NCBI GenBank assembly: GCA_028583605.1
Contig: CM053327.1
Span: forward strand, 32,544,126 to 32,608,125
DNA from: Dastarcus helophoroides
Lineage: Eukaryota; Arthropoda; Insecta; Coleoptera; Bothrideridae
Reading direction: 5' to 3'
Length of the DNA stretch: 64,000 bases
This document shows, piece after piece, positions 10,201 through 21,674 of the stretch; position 1 is the first letter of the stretch, and each line of letters starts with the position of its first letter. The position numbers and the translations under genes were made by a program. The notes beneath the pieces were generated by a model. It was not told the origin of the DNA. It saw only the letters and a program-made list of their open reading frames with translations, and ran no database searches.

Positions 10201-12730
10201 GAAAAGCATTTTAAGAAAAGAATTTTAAACTTTGGGATTAAGATCGAAATACTGAGAAACTAATTCGAAAAAAAAGCCTAGATTTCGTTTTAAGTCGTTT
10301 AAGTCGTTCAAAGTTTTAAGACGATAGCTTAAATTCGTACTCTTGACAAAAAAAAAATTAACATTTGGAAAAAACGGGTGGTTTGTATTAAAGAAATTCT
10401 TTAAATTTGGAGTTTTATTAGAATTTGACTAGAAATCTCAATATTAAACTGGAATATTGGATTATTTCGAAAGTTTGGATTTTAAATCTAGGGTTTGGCT
10501 CAAAGCTTCAATTTTCTATACATTATTATAAATTCAAAAACAACGCCAATATTCAGTGGTTAAGCTAGAAATGTTGTTTTTTTTAAATGAATCACGTTTC
10601 TTTTCAAAATTTTACTTTTCTCATTAACAGTTTCGATTTTAATGAATATTAACATTGATAAACTTTATCACATTTTTGAATATCAAGTTCAACTTCAGAA
10701 TTTGGTAAAAATCGATTTGATTCTTTAATGAAAAGCTTAAAACTTGTAGAATACTCGAAATTTGAAGATTTAAGTATTTTAGAATTTTGGTTTTTCTTCT
10801 GAAGTTTTCACTTCGTCCGGAAACTTAGATTTCCTAAATTGACATCTTTAATTAAAATTAATGGGGATTTTAAGGAAAAAAGTTAAAAGTTTTACGAAAA
10901 AACCATAATTATTTCGCAAGTTTTTTAGAAGCAAAATTAAAATTTCGGGATAAGGAGACAAAAGTTTGAGAAAAAGATAAGCCTTCCATTAAGTCAAGCT
11001 TTTAGAAATAAGTAACAACTTTTCAAATTTAGATAAAAAGTTTTCGCTAAAAAGTTTTATAATTTAACACAAAATTCGAGGAAAGAAAGAAAATGTTGCG
11101 TTTAAACCTCAAGTTTTGCCGAGTCCAATATTTCAAATATTAAAGTCAATATTTTCTGAGGAAAAAATCAGAACGAAAAATTATTTCAAGAAAAACACAT
11201 TCTGATTTCTGAACCCAAGAAAAATGTGAAAAAAAATCGCGATTCTGGGATTGAATACGAAATTTGAAGAAAAAAATGGAAGGTTTCAGAAAAATCAAAA
11301 TTTTAGCCAAAAATTGAAAATTTAAATTAGAAATTGAGGGAAAGAGTTTCATTTTAAATTCAATTTCGAAACCTTGACGACCTTAATTTCAAAATGTCTG
11401 CTTTAACCTGGAATATTCATTTTTTCTAAAATATCAACATTGAATTTCATAATTTCTAAAACAAATTTGAATTATCCAGTTTTCAACCTAAATGTTTAGA
11501 GAAAAGTGAAAATTTGAAATTTAACGTAGAAATGTTGGAAAATATAAATATTTTATTTTATGTATTCAAAATTTCGAGTTTTTTCTCGAGATTAATTTCC
11601 AAAATATAACCGATTTGTCAAGTTTTAAAACTCCATTCTCGAGTTTCTCTTGAAATTTTATTTTTTTTTAATTGAAATTTCAAGAGAAATTCGAGAATGG
11701 ATTTTTAAAACTTGACAAAGTTTGACAAGTCGGTTATATTTTGGAAATTAATCTCGAGAAAAAACCCGAAATTTTGAGTAAATGAATTGAACAATTTTAG
11801 AAAAACCAAATATCCAGGACATGATCAAAATTTAAAAATCAAAGTTTTAGTAAAGAACTTATAATTTTCATTAAAAACGTTAAGCTGCGAAACAAATTAC
11901 AATTTTGCAGACAACATAACATGGCAAGAGAAAGTGTAGATTTTGGGTATTAAACTAAAAACTGGCTTTTAAAAATTTGTAAATCTACAGTTAAAACTTC
12001 GTCCAATCTACCTAAACAACGTAATTTCTAAATTAAATCCAAAATTTTCATTTTAAAATCGAAATCTCGAAAGCAAAAACAATTTGGAACATAAAAGAAT
12101 ATTTTCCTTAAATTTTGTGCTTAATTAGAATCAAATTTCGAAATTAAATTTAAGTGAAGATTTTGAATTTACAGTTAAATTGGTTTACGAAATTTCGAAG
12201 TGTTCAAAGCTCGAAATTTAGAGAATTTGAATATAGTAAATTAAACTTTTTCCGAAACTCGGAATTTTATTTAAAATTTCAAATTATAAAAAAAAAATCT
12301 AGAATTTTCGAGCTTAGAGTGATTTTTGGATTTTTGAATTTAAGATAAATGTAAATTTCTAGATAAACTTGAAATTTGTAAAAGAACTATACGCGTTTTA
12401 GAACGAAATAGCTACAGAAAAATTGACATTTCTAGAAAAACCTGGGAATTGATGGAAAAAAATGCTGGCTTAACGTTTTGCTTAAATTTGGCATCTTAAT
12501 AAAATATCGTAGGTTGAACTTGTGGACAAATACTTTGAAGTTCAGGATGTGAGTCAAAATTATGATATTTCTCTAATAAATTAATTTATCTCTAAAAATT
12601 TTCGCTTTAACTTGAAATTTTGACTTTTTTAGCTTTAGCTTTTCTTTTTCGAATTAAAATTTTAACTAAAAACATTTCAGGTTTGAGTACGGAATTGTGA
12701 GAAAATAGTACAATTTCGAATTATTGTAAA
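10200..12730. other. Low-complexity filler with embedded hairpin
   Basis: Dense filler of AAATTTCGAAATTT-type words in both orientations. Small ORFs of 60-70 codons rich in F, K, N and S are by-products of this composition. The long hairpin at 11568-11780 is listed separately. Confidence 0.6.
11568..11780. repeat. Long hairpin, ~95-105 bp arms
   Basis: Left arm about 11568-11660 and right arm about 11672-11780 are reverse complements with a spacer of about 11 bases. Shared blocks include TCTCGAGATTAATTTCC and its complement, and AGTTTTAAAAC-like and CAAGAGAAA blocks. The right arm has one insertion of about 11 bases (near GTTTGACAAG). A transcript could form a nearly continuous duplex of about 95 bp. 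Confidence 0.8.
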
Positions 12731-12789
12731 AAAAATGTTAACATTTCTGTTGTCCTTACAATATTTTCGCTTTAGAATACTCGACTTTT

Positions 12790-13125
12790 TTGTCAAAAGT
12801 TGCTGCCAGCAAGAAAAGAAATATCAAAACTCTTGCCAGCAAGACAAGAATCAAACCAGAAAGAAATTGGCAAGACAAGAAATTAAACAACTTCTTGTCT
12901 TGCCTCATATTTCTGTTTTCATTTATTGTTTCCTTTCTTTGTTCCTGAAGAAGCCCCCTACGATAGTGGGCGAAACGTCGAACACTTTTAGTAGTTCTTT
13001 GACACGGTCAAATCCCGGAAGAAGTATATCCTGTACTGAATCTGTCCGTGGAAGCCTTCGTTATTAACTTCTTGTCTTGCTTACCAAGACAAGACAAGAA
13101 ATTAATAAGCAAGACAAGAATTTTG
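12790..13125. repeat. Clustered GCAAGACAAGAA words in both orientations
   Basis: GCAAGACAAGAA or close variants occur several times at about 12810-12900 and 13080-13120, with the inverse word TTCTTGTCTTGC at about 12891 and 13068. The block between the clusters contains the hammerhead-like motif at 12940-12984, so the whole may be one degenerate element with inverted ends. Confidence 0.5.
12940..12984 (+). ncRNA. Hammerhead-like motif (degenerate)
   Basis: TGTTC (stem I) then CTGAAGA (12945-12951), stem II GCCC (12953-12956) with GGGC (12968-12971), GAAA (12972-12975), CGTC, and GAACA (stem I, 5 bp). One extra A lies between the core and stem II, and stem III has no loop, so activity is doubtful. 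The layout matches the hammerheads at 4780 and 41881. Confidence 0.4.
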
Positions 13126-13470
13126 CTTTGGGCATCACTTCTTTTAGGTTAGAATTTGTCCAGAAGCTGACAAAATTGAACGCTTCTAAGGTCAAGTTCA
13201 GATTCAAGACATCAAAACCTTCCTTCGAAAAAGCTTTGTTTCTGCTTTATAGTTTTGGTTAAATTTAGATGAGCATTGTAGGTATATTTATGCTAATGAG
13301 GATAAAATTCAAAAGTAACCTTCATTTGAAAAAAATGTATCTTTAACCTGATAAAAAACGGTTTAATACCATTGCCCTTTTTTACATGTTTTGGGGGTCG
13401 TTACAGGCCCTGTCATCTAGATTCAAAATCCTTTCTAACTTCCACAAGTTTGTTCGAGTCTCAGTCAGCA

Positions 13471-13930
13471 TTATACATCCGGGCTTTTACAGCCAGGCTC
13501 AACATCTGACCTACACTCATTCCTCTTTCAGATTTTCTAGTTTTAATGTTTCTTTGCCACTCAGATTATATCTGTATCTGGCAAGATTTGGACAGGCACA
13601 AACAATCTGTAAAATTGTTTCCTTTTCAGCCCACACAGTCGACATCGATCGCTTTCTGATAGGTTGAGTTTATCCAGGTGTCCTTTAAAGGTCCCGTGTA
13701 TTTTATATCCGGGCCTTTACAGCCAGGCTCAACATCTGACCTACACTCATTCCTCTTTCAGATCTTCTGGTTTTAATGTTTCTTTGCCACGCAGATTGTA
13801 TCTGTATCTGGCAAGGTTTGGACAGGCACAGACAATCTATAAAATTGTTTCCTTTTTAGCCCACACAGTCGACATCGATCGCTTTCTGATAGGTTGAGTT
13901 TACCCAGGTGTCCTTTAAAGGCCCCGTGGC
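13471..13930 (+). repeat. Tandem duplication, 230-bp unit
   Basis: Unit 1 begins near 13471 and unit 2 at 13701, each containing CCGGGC, CAGCCAGGCTCAACATCTGA and CACACAGTCGACATCGATCG. The offset is exactly 230 bases and the copies differ at only a few per cent of positions. The duplicated stretch is the tail of the retroelement fragment on the minus strand. Confidence 0.85.
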
Positions 13931-14003
13931 CAACGAGCAGGCCTGATGCTTTGCTTTCATTTATAGCAATAAGTACTTCAGCCCGTGGTTGCAATATCAT
14001 CAT
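13773..14003 (-). pseudogene. Non-LTR retrotransposon C-terminal fragment
   Basis: The minus-strand reading frame contains ASGLLVGHGAFKGHL, GKLNLSESDRC and CRLCG. This is the GH-x-LK-x-HL ... CxxC signature found after the RNase H region of insect Jockey/R1-type retrotransposon polyproteins. It is only about 76 codons long, with no reverse transcriptase attached, and its downstream part is duplicated in tandem. A dead fragment. Confidence 0.55.
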
Positions 14004-14009
14004 GATTAC

Positions 14010-15180
14010 TCGAAAATGTTTTAACTAACGGAACATCTAGACATAATGCATTTAGCATTCTCATGAGCAGTAAAATTATTCCTTAATCTAGTAGAGGAAT
14101 TAATGGAAGAACAATTTTTTCCTCAAGTGGTCACTGTTATTGCCAAATTTGCCTTTCAAAATAGAATTCGTCAGTCGTTATGAAGTTTCAGTTAGCACTA
14201 AAGCATTTTTCTGGTGCTTAGCCTCAAAACAAACTATCTCTTTTGTGTTTCATTCAAAGAAGAGCAATTATTGACGACATAATGTTAAGGCAGCCAATGA
14301 AGCACAGGTATATGATTGGTGGTCCTCTTCTACTAGTACTTTCATACGTGTTAGCAAAAACTATTGGTTCTGGTTTCTTTCCACCAAGAGCAACTTCAAG
14401 GCTCAGAAGATAGAAGATATTTAGAATCACATATTCACCAGTAGTAAAAACTCCCCTCCCCCACTCTGTCTCAAGAAGTTAGATAATTTTTTGAAATGAA
14501 ATATACTGACAATTTTTGAAGTCCAATTAACGTCAGTTCCAAATTGGCAAACGTAAAACACATTAATTTTCCACTATTAAATCAGAAATGTTCTATTATT
14601 CCTGCAAGCGATGAGGATGCCATTCCATTTCAACGCAGAAGCGTAAGTGCACCCATGTAAAACTGTGTTGAAATTGAGAAGAGTTTCCTGTTCCTGTTAT
14701 GAAGATTATTTTAATTCAATTTCCAAATTCACGAGTTCACGAGAAAAGATAGTGATCTAGTCATAGAACTTTTTTGTTGGTAGGTACAACCAGAAGCATT
14801 GCAATTAGCCCCAACCTTTCTTGCGACAGAGTTTTCAATTACAGATTTATAAAATCAATAGACCAGGACATTGAGACTGAAGATTTATTTGTATTAAATG
14901 ATATTGTTGACAAACACATAATTTTTACAAAGATTTATTTTATTTTCAAAAAATAGCGTCCTATTCCTAGTGCAACTCTATTTCAGATTTTCTGCCAAAC
15001 ATCAGCTAACATCCACTAGTAGTAAATTTAGGCAATATTCTTATACTTTTAATGAAACAACGAAAAATAAAGACCTCATAGTTTTCTTTTACCATCAAAT
15101 GTCAGTTTATTTAAAAGGTCTAAAAGTGAATGAAAATCAAATCTATTTTTTTTTTGGTGGTTATCTTTAAAAATTGAGAT
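14010..15180. other. Spacer without recognised genes
   Basis: Two short plus-strand ORFs (14774-14956 and 14970-15170) have no recognisable similarity. Base composition is less extreme than in the filler. No terminal repeats were identified. Confidence 0.4.
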
Positions 15181-15182
15181 AC

Positions 15183-15306
15183 AAATCTTGTCTCCTGAAA
15201 CCAAGAAAGATTAAAAAACACAACAAAGGTAACTCTCTGAAGCTTGGCTATCGAAACGCGAAGAGCTGTGTTTTTTAATCTTTCTTGGTTTCAGGGGACA
15301 AGATTT
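15183..15306 (+). repeat. Palindromic hammerhead-like repeat, copy c
   Basis: Arms 15183-15221 and 15267-15306 are imperfect reverse complements of about 39 bp (CTGAAACCAAGAAAGATT and its complement). Between them are CTCTCTGAAG, a deletion, CTTGGCTATC, GAAACGCG and AAGAGC. This copy has lost part of the core, and its conserved tail lies on both sides, making a cruciform-capable structure. Confidence 0.6.
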
Positions 15307-15309
15307 CTA

Positions 15310-16089
15310 TTTCAATCAAATCTGTGACAAAGACATACACCACATTTCTTCTAGGATGGTATCTTTGAACAAATTCATGTTAACGCAACATGCATTTGGT
15401 GCTAAACAATGCGCTAAATTACACTGTTCAGTAAGGAGAATCAACTTGCAACGGACCAGAGAAATTTTTAATAATAGTAATAATGTGCTCACCGAAGGAT
15501 ACGCTTTCCTTAAAGATGTCTAAGCAATTTTCAACAGGAAAAACAATTGACAACAAACATGATGTCGTTGACACGTACCTGCCTAATAGCTACCATTCTG
15601 GCAGCAACATTGAATCTGTCACCCACAATATTTACTGACTGTTTTGCACTAAAACTGGAGATCCCTATATAACTTAAATTATTCTCATGGGATTCGTAGT
15701 GTGGGCTCGCGACCTTGAAAGACACGCCCCCACTTGCACAGTATTACAGTATACCGTAATAAGGTAGAGAAAGTGTTTCAGCGAAGTATGCTTGGGAGGA
15801 TGCATGCTCATCTGAGTAAGATATTATGCAAATCATCGACTGTTTATAAATAAAGAAAAGAAATATAGTATTTTAAATCGTGTTTTAGATTACGCAATCC
15901 TGTAATTTTATCCGCTATCCTCAGCATTGTTCGATACGTAGTAAACGATTTTGTAGACATAAACTGCCTCAATTGGGCGACTGGGTCGTAAATTATCTAA
16001 AACAATGTCAATAGGCCTTGGTGATTCTTTTTCACAATAGCGCATCTGTGAGTTAAACATTTTGGACACTTAATTGATAAAGGTAATAC
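15310..16089. other. Spacer without recognised genes
   Basis: A 64-codon minus-strand ORF (15531-15725) is not recognisable. Nothing else was seen. Confidence 0.4.
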
Positions 16090-16189
16090 AATTTGTGGCC
16101 ACGCAAAAAATATGCGCTGATAATGTTATTAATTTTAACAGAAGATAGGGAACAATAAACTATGATAACAGTCCTTGCTGAAGAATGTT
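16090..16189. repeat. Left copy of 100-bp direct repeat flanking LINE A
   Basis: A 100-base block that matches 19489-19588 with 6 differences. It abuts the poly(A) end of LINE A (T run at 16187-16196 on the plus strand). Confidence 0.85.
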
Positions 16190-17020
16190 TTTTTTTAAGT
16201 TTAATCCACTCGCAAAGTATGCTTTCAAAGCACTGCGAGTAGGATGCGGAAACAAGGATAGTTGGCGATGAACCGCCTTCTTAAACAAGGATAGGTTGTA
16301 ATTTTTGGGGAAAATTCCTTTTGGTAACAAGTTCTATAACTTGGAAGTTCTATAGAAGAAAGAGTCTCCGTAGACAGAAGTCCTCACTGTGTCAAGCTGG
16401 ACCGCACAGGAATTTGCTGTCTCCGACTGTCTATTACGACACAAGAATCTTGCCCTTGGTAGGATCAATTCTATTAGTTCCTGCGAGCATCTTCCATGAT
16501 AGTACTTGTAGAAAAGAGACAAGTCACCAACCATACGCCTGTGCTCTAGTGTTTCGTAAGAATCGGACAGACACTTATCATCAATTAGGCGAATCGCTCT
16601 TCTTTGAATTGAATCCAAGAGAGCTAAAGTGTGTTTTGGGGCTGAATTCCAAACATGAGAACAGTATTGGCTAGTGTTGCCCTAACTTGAGCTTTGTATA
16701 GTATGAGTAGCTGATGAGACGTAAAGTACTTTTTTTAGCTCTAAAAAGAAAGCCTAGCTTCTGAGACGCGAAATTGGCAATGGCGCGCACCTAATCGTCC
16801 CAAGAGAATTTAGTGTTCGCATTCACTCCTAGGATAAATAGATTAGATCCCATCGGAAGGATTTTACCGTCCATTAGTATGTTTGTTGCATTATCCCTTG
16901 ATGTTTTCTTAAAGAAAACCGCGGCCTGAGTTTTTGAAGCGTTGAAGTCGACCAAATTGTTCTTACCCAATTCCAGAATAATCTCGAGATCCCTATTAAT
17001 CGTCTGTATCTGCTGTTCCC

Positions 17021-17362
17021 TTAGTCGATCTGAAGCAGCGATAGATAATGGTTTGTCGGAGAAAAAAGTTGGCCAAGGTTACTATTATCTGCGTAGCTGT
17101 ATATAGGATTGGAAGTTGAAGCTAAGAGATCGTTTGTGTGTAACATAAATAGAGTAGGAGACAGAACAGACCCCTGAGGCACTCCCGCGTTAATCGCAAA
17201 TGTCTCGGATGAGATACCATCGATGACGACCTGAAGAGATCTGTCAGCGAGAAAATTGGATATCAAATGACAGAGTCCAGGAGGAAGACCATAAGATGTT
17301 AATTTGGCGAGAAGTGATCGGTGCCAGACTCTGTCGAAAGCCTTTGAGAAATCCAATGCCAC
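17021..17362 (-). pseudogene. Reverse transcriptase fragment with YADN active site
   Basis: An open stretch of 113 codons inside LINE A holding the palm motifs FSKAFDRVWH, VPQGSVLSP and YSYADNSNL. In active enzymes of this class the last motif is (F/Y)ADD; here the second Asp is Asn, so polymerase activity is not expected. The frame is cut off on both sides. Confidence 0.85.
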
Positions 17363-18037
17363 AATCCTAGCCTAACCACGTTTTTCCACAGCTGAGTTAC
17401 AGATATGAGTAACATATGCCAGTAGATCGGCAGTGAAAAGTTGTTTCTATGCAGTTTTATTGGCTTTTTCTTCGCCGGAAAGTTGTTGTCTAAAACCGTA
17501 TTGCCTGTCGAAGATGATTCTATTTTCCTCCAGATATTTGAAAATCTCGATGTTGATAACCTTTTCCATCACTTTAGATATAACGGGTAACAAAGATATA
17601 GGGCGATAGTTGTTAGCCAGATTCCGTTTACTCTTTTTAGGGACAGGCTACACCCTAGCAGATTTCCAGATATTAGGGAATTCACCTTTGTTGTTAGAGA
17701 ATGTGAACAATTTGCTTAGGACAGAAGTCAACTCTGGGGCGCACTTCTTAAGAACAATAGCGGGAATACCATCAAGGCCAGAAGCTTTCTAGGTGTTGAG
17801 CTCAAGGAGAATCTTCCTGATTGTGTGTTGTCTGAAAACAACTTCAGGCATCGAAGTGCCAACCTTAGAAAGAATAGGAGGTTCTGCGTTTCGAGAATCA
17901 AGATTGGAATTTTCAGCAAACATTAAGACTAACATATCAGCCTTTTCCTTGGAGATAGTAGCAATATTGCTATTTTCATCGAGTAAAGGTGGTAAATTTG
18001 AAGGTGGAAAATTCTTTCCAATGGACTTTGCAAATCC

Positions 18038-18631
18038 CTAAAAGAACCTGGAACCGATCGGACAATTGATAAGCCACTGGCGCATTTTACGATCGAAATC
18101 ACCTTTTGCCTCGTCAATAACTCGTTTACAAGAATTTCGTGCATCTACAAATATGGTCCGAGTCTCGACTGAGGGATGATTTCGCCAACGACGATATGCG
18201 CGATTTTTGCAGGAGACAGCCCGAGCATATTTTTTACTGAACCAAGATTTACTCGAGGCAAACTTCTTTTGGAAGTGGGGAATTGAGCATTCCATACCAA
18301 TCAGGATAGTTTCCGTGATGGATTCGGCGACTAAGGAGGGGTTGTCTGAGTTAAAGCAGACTTCCTGCCATGGGAAAGATGCAAAGAAGTCTTTTAATTC
18401 TTCCCAGTTTGCCGAGTTAAAACGCCAAACCCTACGCGACAGCGTCTGGGAAGGAGGTGGTATATGAAGCGAGCGAGAAGCTGCTACAAGCTTGTGATCC
18501 GAATTTCCAAGCGATGATATCACAAAGATTTTATACGAATTTGGTGAATTTGTAATGAAAAGGCCGGGTAAATTAGGTTGATGGGTATCTACATCAGGAA
18601 TTCTTGTGGGTTCCTCAACTAATTGCCACAA
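18038..18631 (-). pseudogene. LINE A endonuclease C-terminus and linker
   Basis: A 197-codon open stretch with EEPTRIPDVDTHQPN, LGNSDHKLVAASRS and a basic linker. SDH is the conserved C-terminal catalytic motif of AP-type retrotransposon endonucleases. Copy B at 23341 carries the same segment at high identity. Confidence 0.85.
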
Positions 18632-19488
18632 GTGATGGCGAAAGCCTCTGCCACCCTTCTCGTGTCGTGTCGTCAGTTCGGGAAGAAAAAACCTTAACCA
18701 GGGGATGTTGTATACGTTGAAGTCACCGAGAAAGACAACCTCCGCTTTTGGATAATTCGTCTGTAGGTAATCAAAGGTTACGGAGAGATAAGAAAATAGC
18801 TATCGGTATGAGGAATCGTTTGAAGACAAATAAAGTGAACAAATAAATATTACTTCGTTTTTGGAGCAAATTTTCAGCCAAATCACATCATGATCAGCAG
18901 ATTCCAGTGTTTCTTCTCGTTGACAGGACAGGTCGCTTCGCGTAAAAGCACAAATTCCCCTCGTGTGTCGAAATTTTGTATGGAAGTCGTAGTTCGGGCA
19001 AAGCAAATGGACTGTATTGATGGATGGGGAGACTTGGGTTTTTGTCAGAGACAGCACATGGGGTCTTTCATTTTGAAGGTGTTAATGAACCGAGTTTAGA
19101 GTTGAGTTTAGACCCCGAATGTTACAGAATTGAATTTTGAATGAATTGTTTGAAAGAAACTTGGCCCGTATTACATTAAAATTTTCCGTCGATTTTGGAT
19201 CCCTTGGTACACCCTCCACCCGGACATTCGAACGGGAGGGTGGTTTACGTCCGGAATTTTTTGCTCGAAGAGAATTTATCATCTTTGTTTTTAATAATTA
19301 GAAGAAAAAAATCAGAGTAGATGAAAAAAGGAAATGAGGAAAAGGACAGGATGAGGAAAGAAGAATAGCAGAAACCGACTCACGTGTCAGAGACGGAAAC
19401 ATGATGTAAGCATCATTTCACCGCCCCCTAGTGATACGTGGGGTGGTACTACCTCGGACGACTGAAAGTTTCAGTCAACCATCTACTA

Positions 19489-19588
19489 AATTTATGGCCA
19501 CGGAAAAAATATGCGCTGATAATGTCATTAATTTTGACAGAAGATATGGAACAATAGACTATGATAACAGTCCTTGCTGAAGAATGTT
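19489..19588. repeat. Right copy of 100-bp direct repeat flanking LINE A
   Basis: Same length as 16090-16189 with 6 substitutions (94% identity) and no gaps. It lies immediately upstream of the 5' end of LINE A and is best explained as an exceptionally long target-site duplication. Confidence 0.85.
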
Positions 19589-20265
19589 AATCACAAAGAA
19601 GTGGATGCAAGTTTAATAAAGTGGTTAATACTCTTATGATCGATGATCTTTAATACGTTTCGAGTTTTGTGAATTTATGAGAGAAACATCTGATGCCAAG
19701 GAAATCTTCTTGAACCATGATCAATCATCAATGATTAAATATCAATGAATCATCTTTTTTTATTCATAGATACCAAAATTATCAAATACCTCCCAAAAAG
19801 GGGCACTTGAGTATTACTGTACGTATACTGGCTTTAAACTGTGTTAGAGAATTTCATCGTTGGCATATTTTCATAACAACCATCTAACTGTCAAGAAATG
19901 TCTAATATGTTCCTTAATTGTAGATCCGGTTGTTTAAGCACTGATTGTTATAGTTTTGTGGATGCGTCTAGAGAGACTCAAAGAAGAGAGTTGCCATAAA
20001 GTCCATAAAAGGTTTTACCCTTTTACCACATCGCCAATTAAACAAATAATTACGCGATACAGATTTCATCAGCAGAACTGGCATTTTCAAGCGCACTAAT
20101 CCTAATTGATTAGCAAAAGAAGTACCGACATCATCCGCATTGAGATTCAAATCGATACTGCTGTAGATGCCTTGAGAGTTTTTCTACTAAATAATGCTCT
20201 AAATTCTGCTAAAATAGTATAAATTTTAATGAATTTTACTAAAATTGGTATCGTATATCTCTTTT
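19589..20265. other. Spacer without recognised genes
   Basis: AT-rich. A 60-codon minus-strand ORF (19968-20150) containing LNADDVGTSFANQLGL is not recognised; it may be a transposon remnant. Confidence 0.35.
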
Positions 20266-20400
20266 TTTTTGGTGAAACGAACTGGTCCTTGGTTTTCTCC
20301 AAAAATTGAAATTTGAAACCAAAAAAGATTAAAAAACACAACAAAGGTTGCTCTAACGCGTTTCGATAGTTAAGATCTTCTTCAGAGACAGACATACTGA
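20266..20400 (-). repeat. Hammerhead-like dispersed repeat, copy d
   Basis: Minus strand: GTCT, CTGAAGA (20385-20379), about 14 bases, GAAA (20364-20361), CGCGTT, AGAGC, then TTGTTGTGTTTTTTAATC and a GAAAACCAAGGACCAGTTCG-like tail. The core residues are intact and the triplet is GUU. Stem II has only about 3 bp and stem III is minimal. This is the best preserved of the four copies in this family. Confidence 0.55.
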
Positions 20401-20459
20401 ACGATAGATATATGGACAACCAAGAGATAAACACTGTAAAATTTCAAACTTTTACGTTG

Positions 20460-21670
20460 CATAAGCTCTTTGACACACAAACGAACAGACGGGGCACGAG
20501 AGTGAGAAAGTGAAATGAAAAGAGTTTCATTTTTTTTCTTTCAAGGTACAGCGGTATAAGAATTAAAATTGAGCCCAGGGCACCTCAAGGGTGCTAAAAC
20601 CAGGACCTGATATTAACTAAAGTAAATCGTCAATGCTACATTTGTTTTAGATTAAATTCACACAATGAGTGAGCACAAGAATGAAGTTGTAAAACAAAGA
20701 ATGAATGATATAACACTTTTAAAGATAATGAATATTAATGAGGCACACGCTACAAGTCCAGATCCTATCTTCGCATAATAAAGTATGTATAGAGCGCCCA
20801 CCAAATTGTAACCGTTCGTGAGAAATGGGACAGATTATTTCGATTGCTTTACCAAGTTTCGCAAATTTTCAAACAAACCAGGGAGCGTTGCACTAAATTT
20901 ATGCATTGACCTGTCCGTATTATATACCTGCTATTCAAAGTCTTAATAATAATATAAGTGTTGTAGACTGAGCGAAGGTTGTTTTAAGAATTCTTTTCAG
21001 GTGCTTTCTTAATGGAATTATTACGTTGCGATATAAGTTGGAAGCCAAAATACAATGGTTGGCAAAAAAAACAACGATTGTTTAAAATTTAAGTAATTTG
21101 ATAAACAATGAGTATCGTGTACTCGCAATTGTGTCGCGAATGTATGCGATTATTACATTTAATTTACACTTCGTGATCTCAAAATTAGCCAATTTTCTCT
21201 TACATGGTTGAATGGAAAAGCATAAAAAATGTAAACAATTTAAAACGTTTTTAAAACACAGCAAAAATGAGAAATAATTACTCCTTGTCCTGTATCTATG
21301 TAACTCCATGCGGATTTGTAAGATCCCAAATCAATATGGACTTTCCTAAAAACTTGAATAAAAATACATTTTTTATAAAAAGCGCGACATCTACAAAGTA
21401 TATAATAAACGATTTTGAGCTAATATTTAATGTGCTGATTTTTATGATATTTAACGTTAAATAAAATTTAACTTTAAATAAAATTATCAGAACAGATTTT
21501 ATGTAATTTTTTTTTATTAGGATTTTACCTCAGATAGTATTTAATTTCGACCAGTTCCATTTTGCTAAGTTTTGTTTGAGAAAAAATGAAACAGGAAGCA
21601 GTACATTAAATCTACAACTCTCAGCTTAATACCAAAGACTTTAAACATTTTTTTGACAGTTCGATTAACA
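20460..21670. other. Spacer without recognised genes
   Basis: AT-rich sequence with no recognised coding, RNA or repeat features. Confidence 0.4.
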
Positions 21671-21674
21671 GTAA

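Larger units (their letters stand above)
16190..19488 (-). mobile_element. Non-LTR retrotransposon (Jockey/CR1-like), copy A, inactive
   Basis: Minus-strand element of about 3.3 kb ending in a poly(A) tract at 16190. In order: a 5' region; an AP endonuclease with GDFN (about 18735) and LGNSDHKLV; a connector (18038-18631); reverse transcriptase 17021-17362 with FSKAFDRVWH and AGVPQGSVLSPTLF; and a C-terminal tail (16334-16618) with LDSIQRRAIRLIDD-like and HRRMVGDLSLFYKY sequence. Several frameshifts and stops interrupt it. The catalytic YADD box reads YADNSN, so one active-site Asp is lost. It is flanked by 100-bp direct repeats. Clade is uncertain between Jockey- and CR1-like. Confidence 0.9.

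Noticed and set aside
12735..13067. 110-codon plus-strand ORF
   Set aside because: Runs across the CAAGACAAGAA repeats and the hammerhead-like motif; composition explains it.
13386..13897. Two similar plus-strand ORFs (YLYLARFGQAQTI)
   Set aside because: They are the antisense of the duplicated retroelement tail; similarity reflects the 230-bp duplication.
14162..14180. CTGACGA followed by GAAA on the minus strand
   Set aside because: No stem II and no stem I pairing; a chance match to the hammerhead core.
16706..16725. CTGATGAGACG on the plus strand
   Set aside because: No GAAA with pairing stems follows; it lies inside LINE coding sequence.
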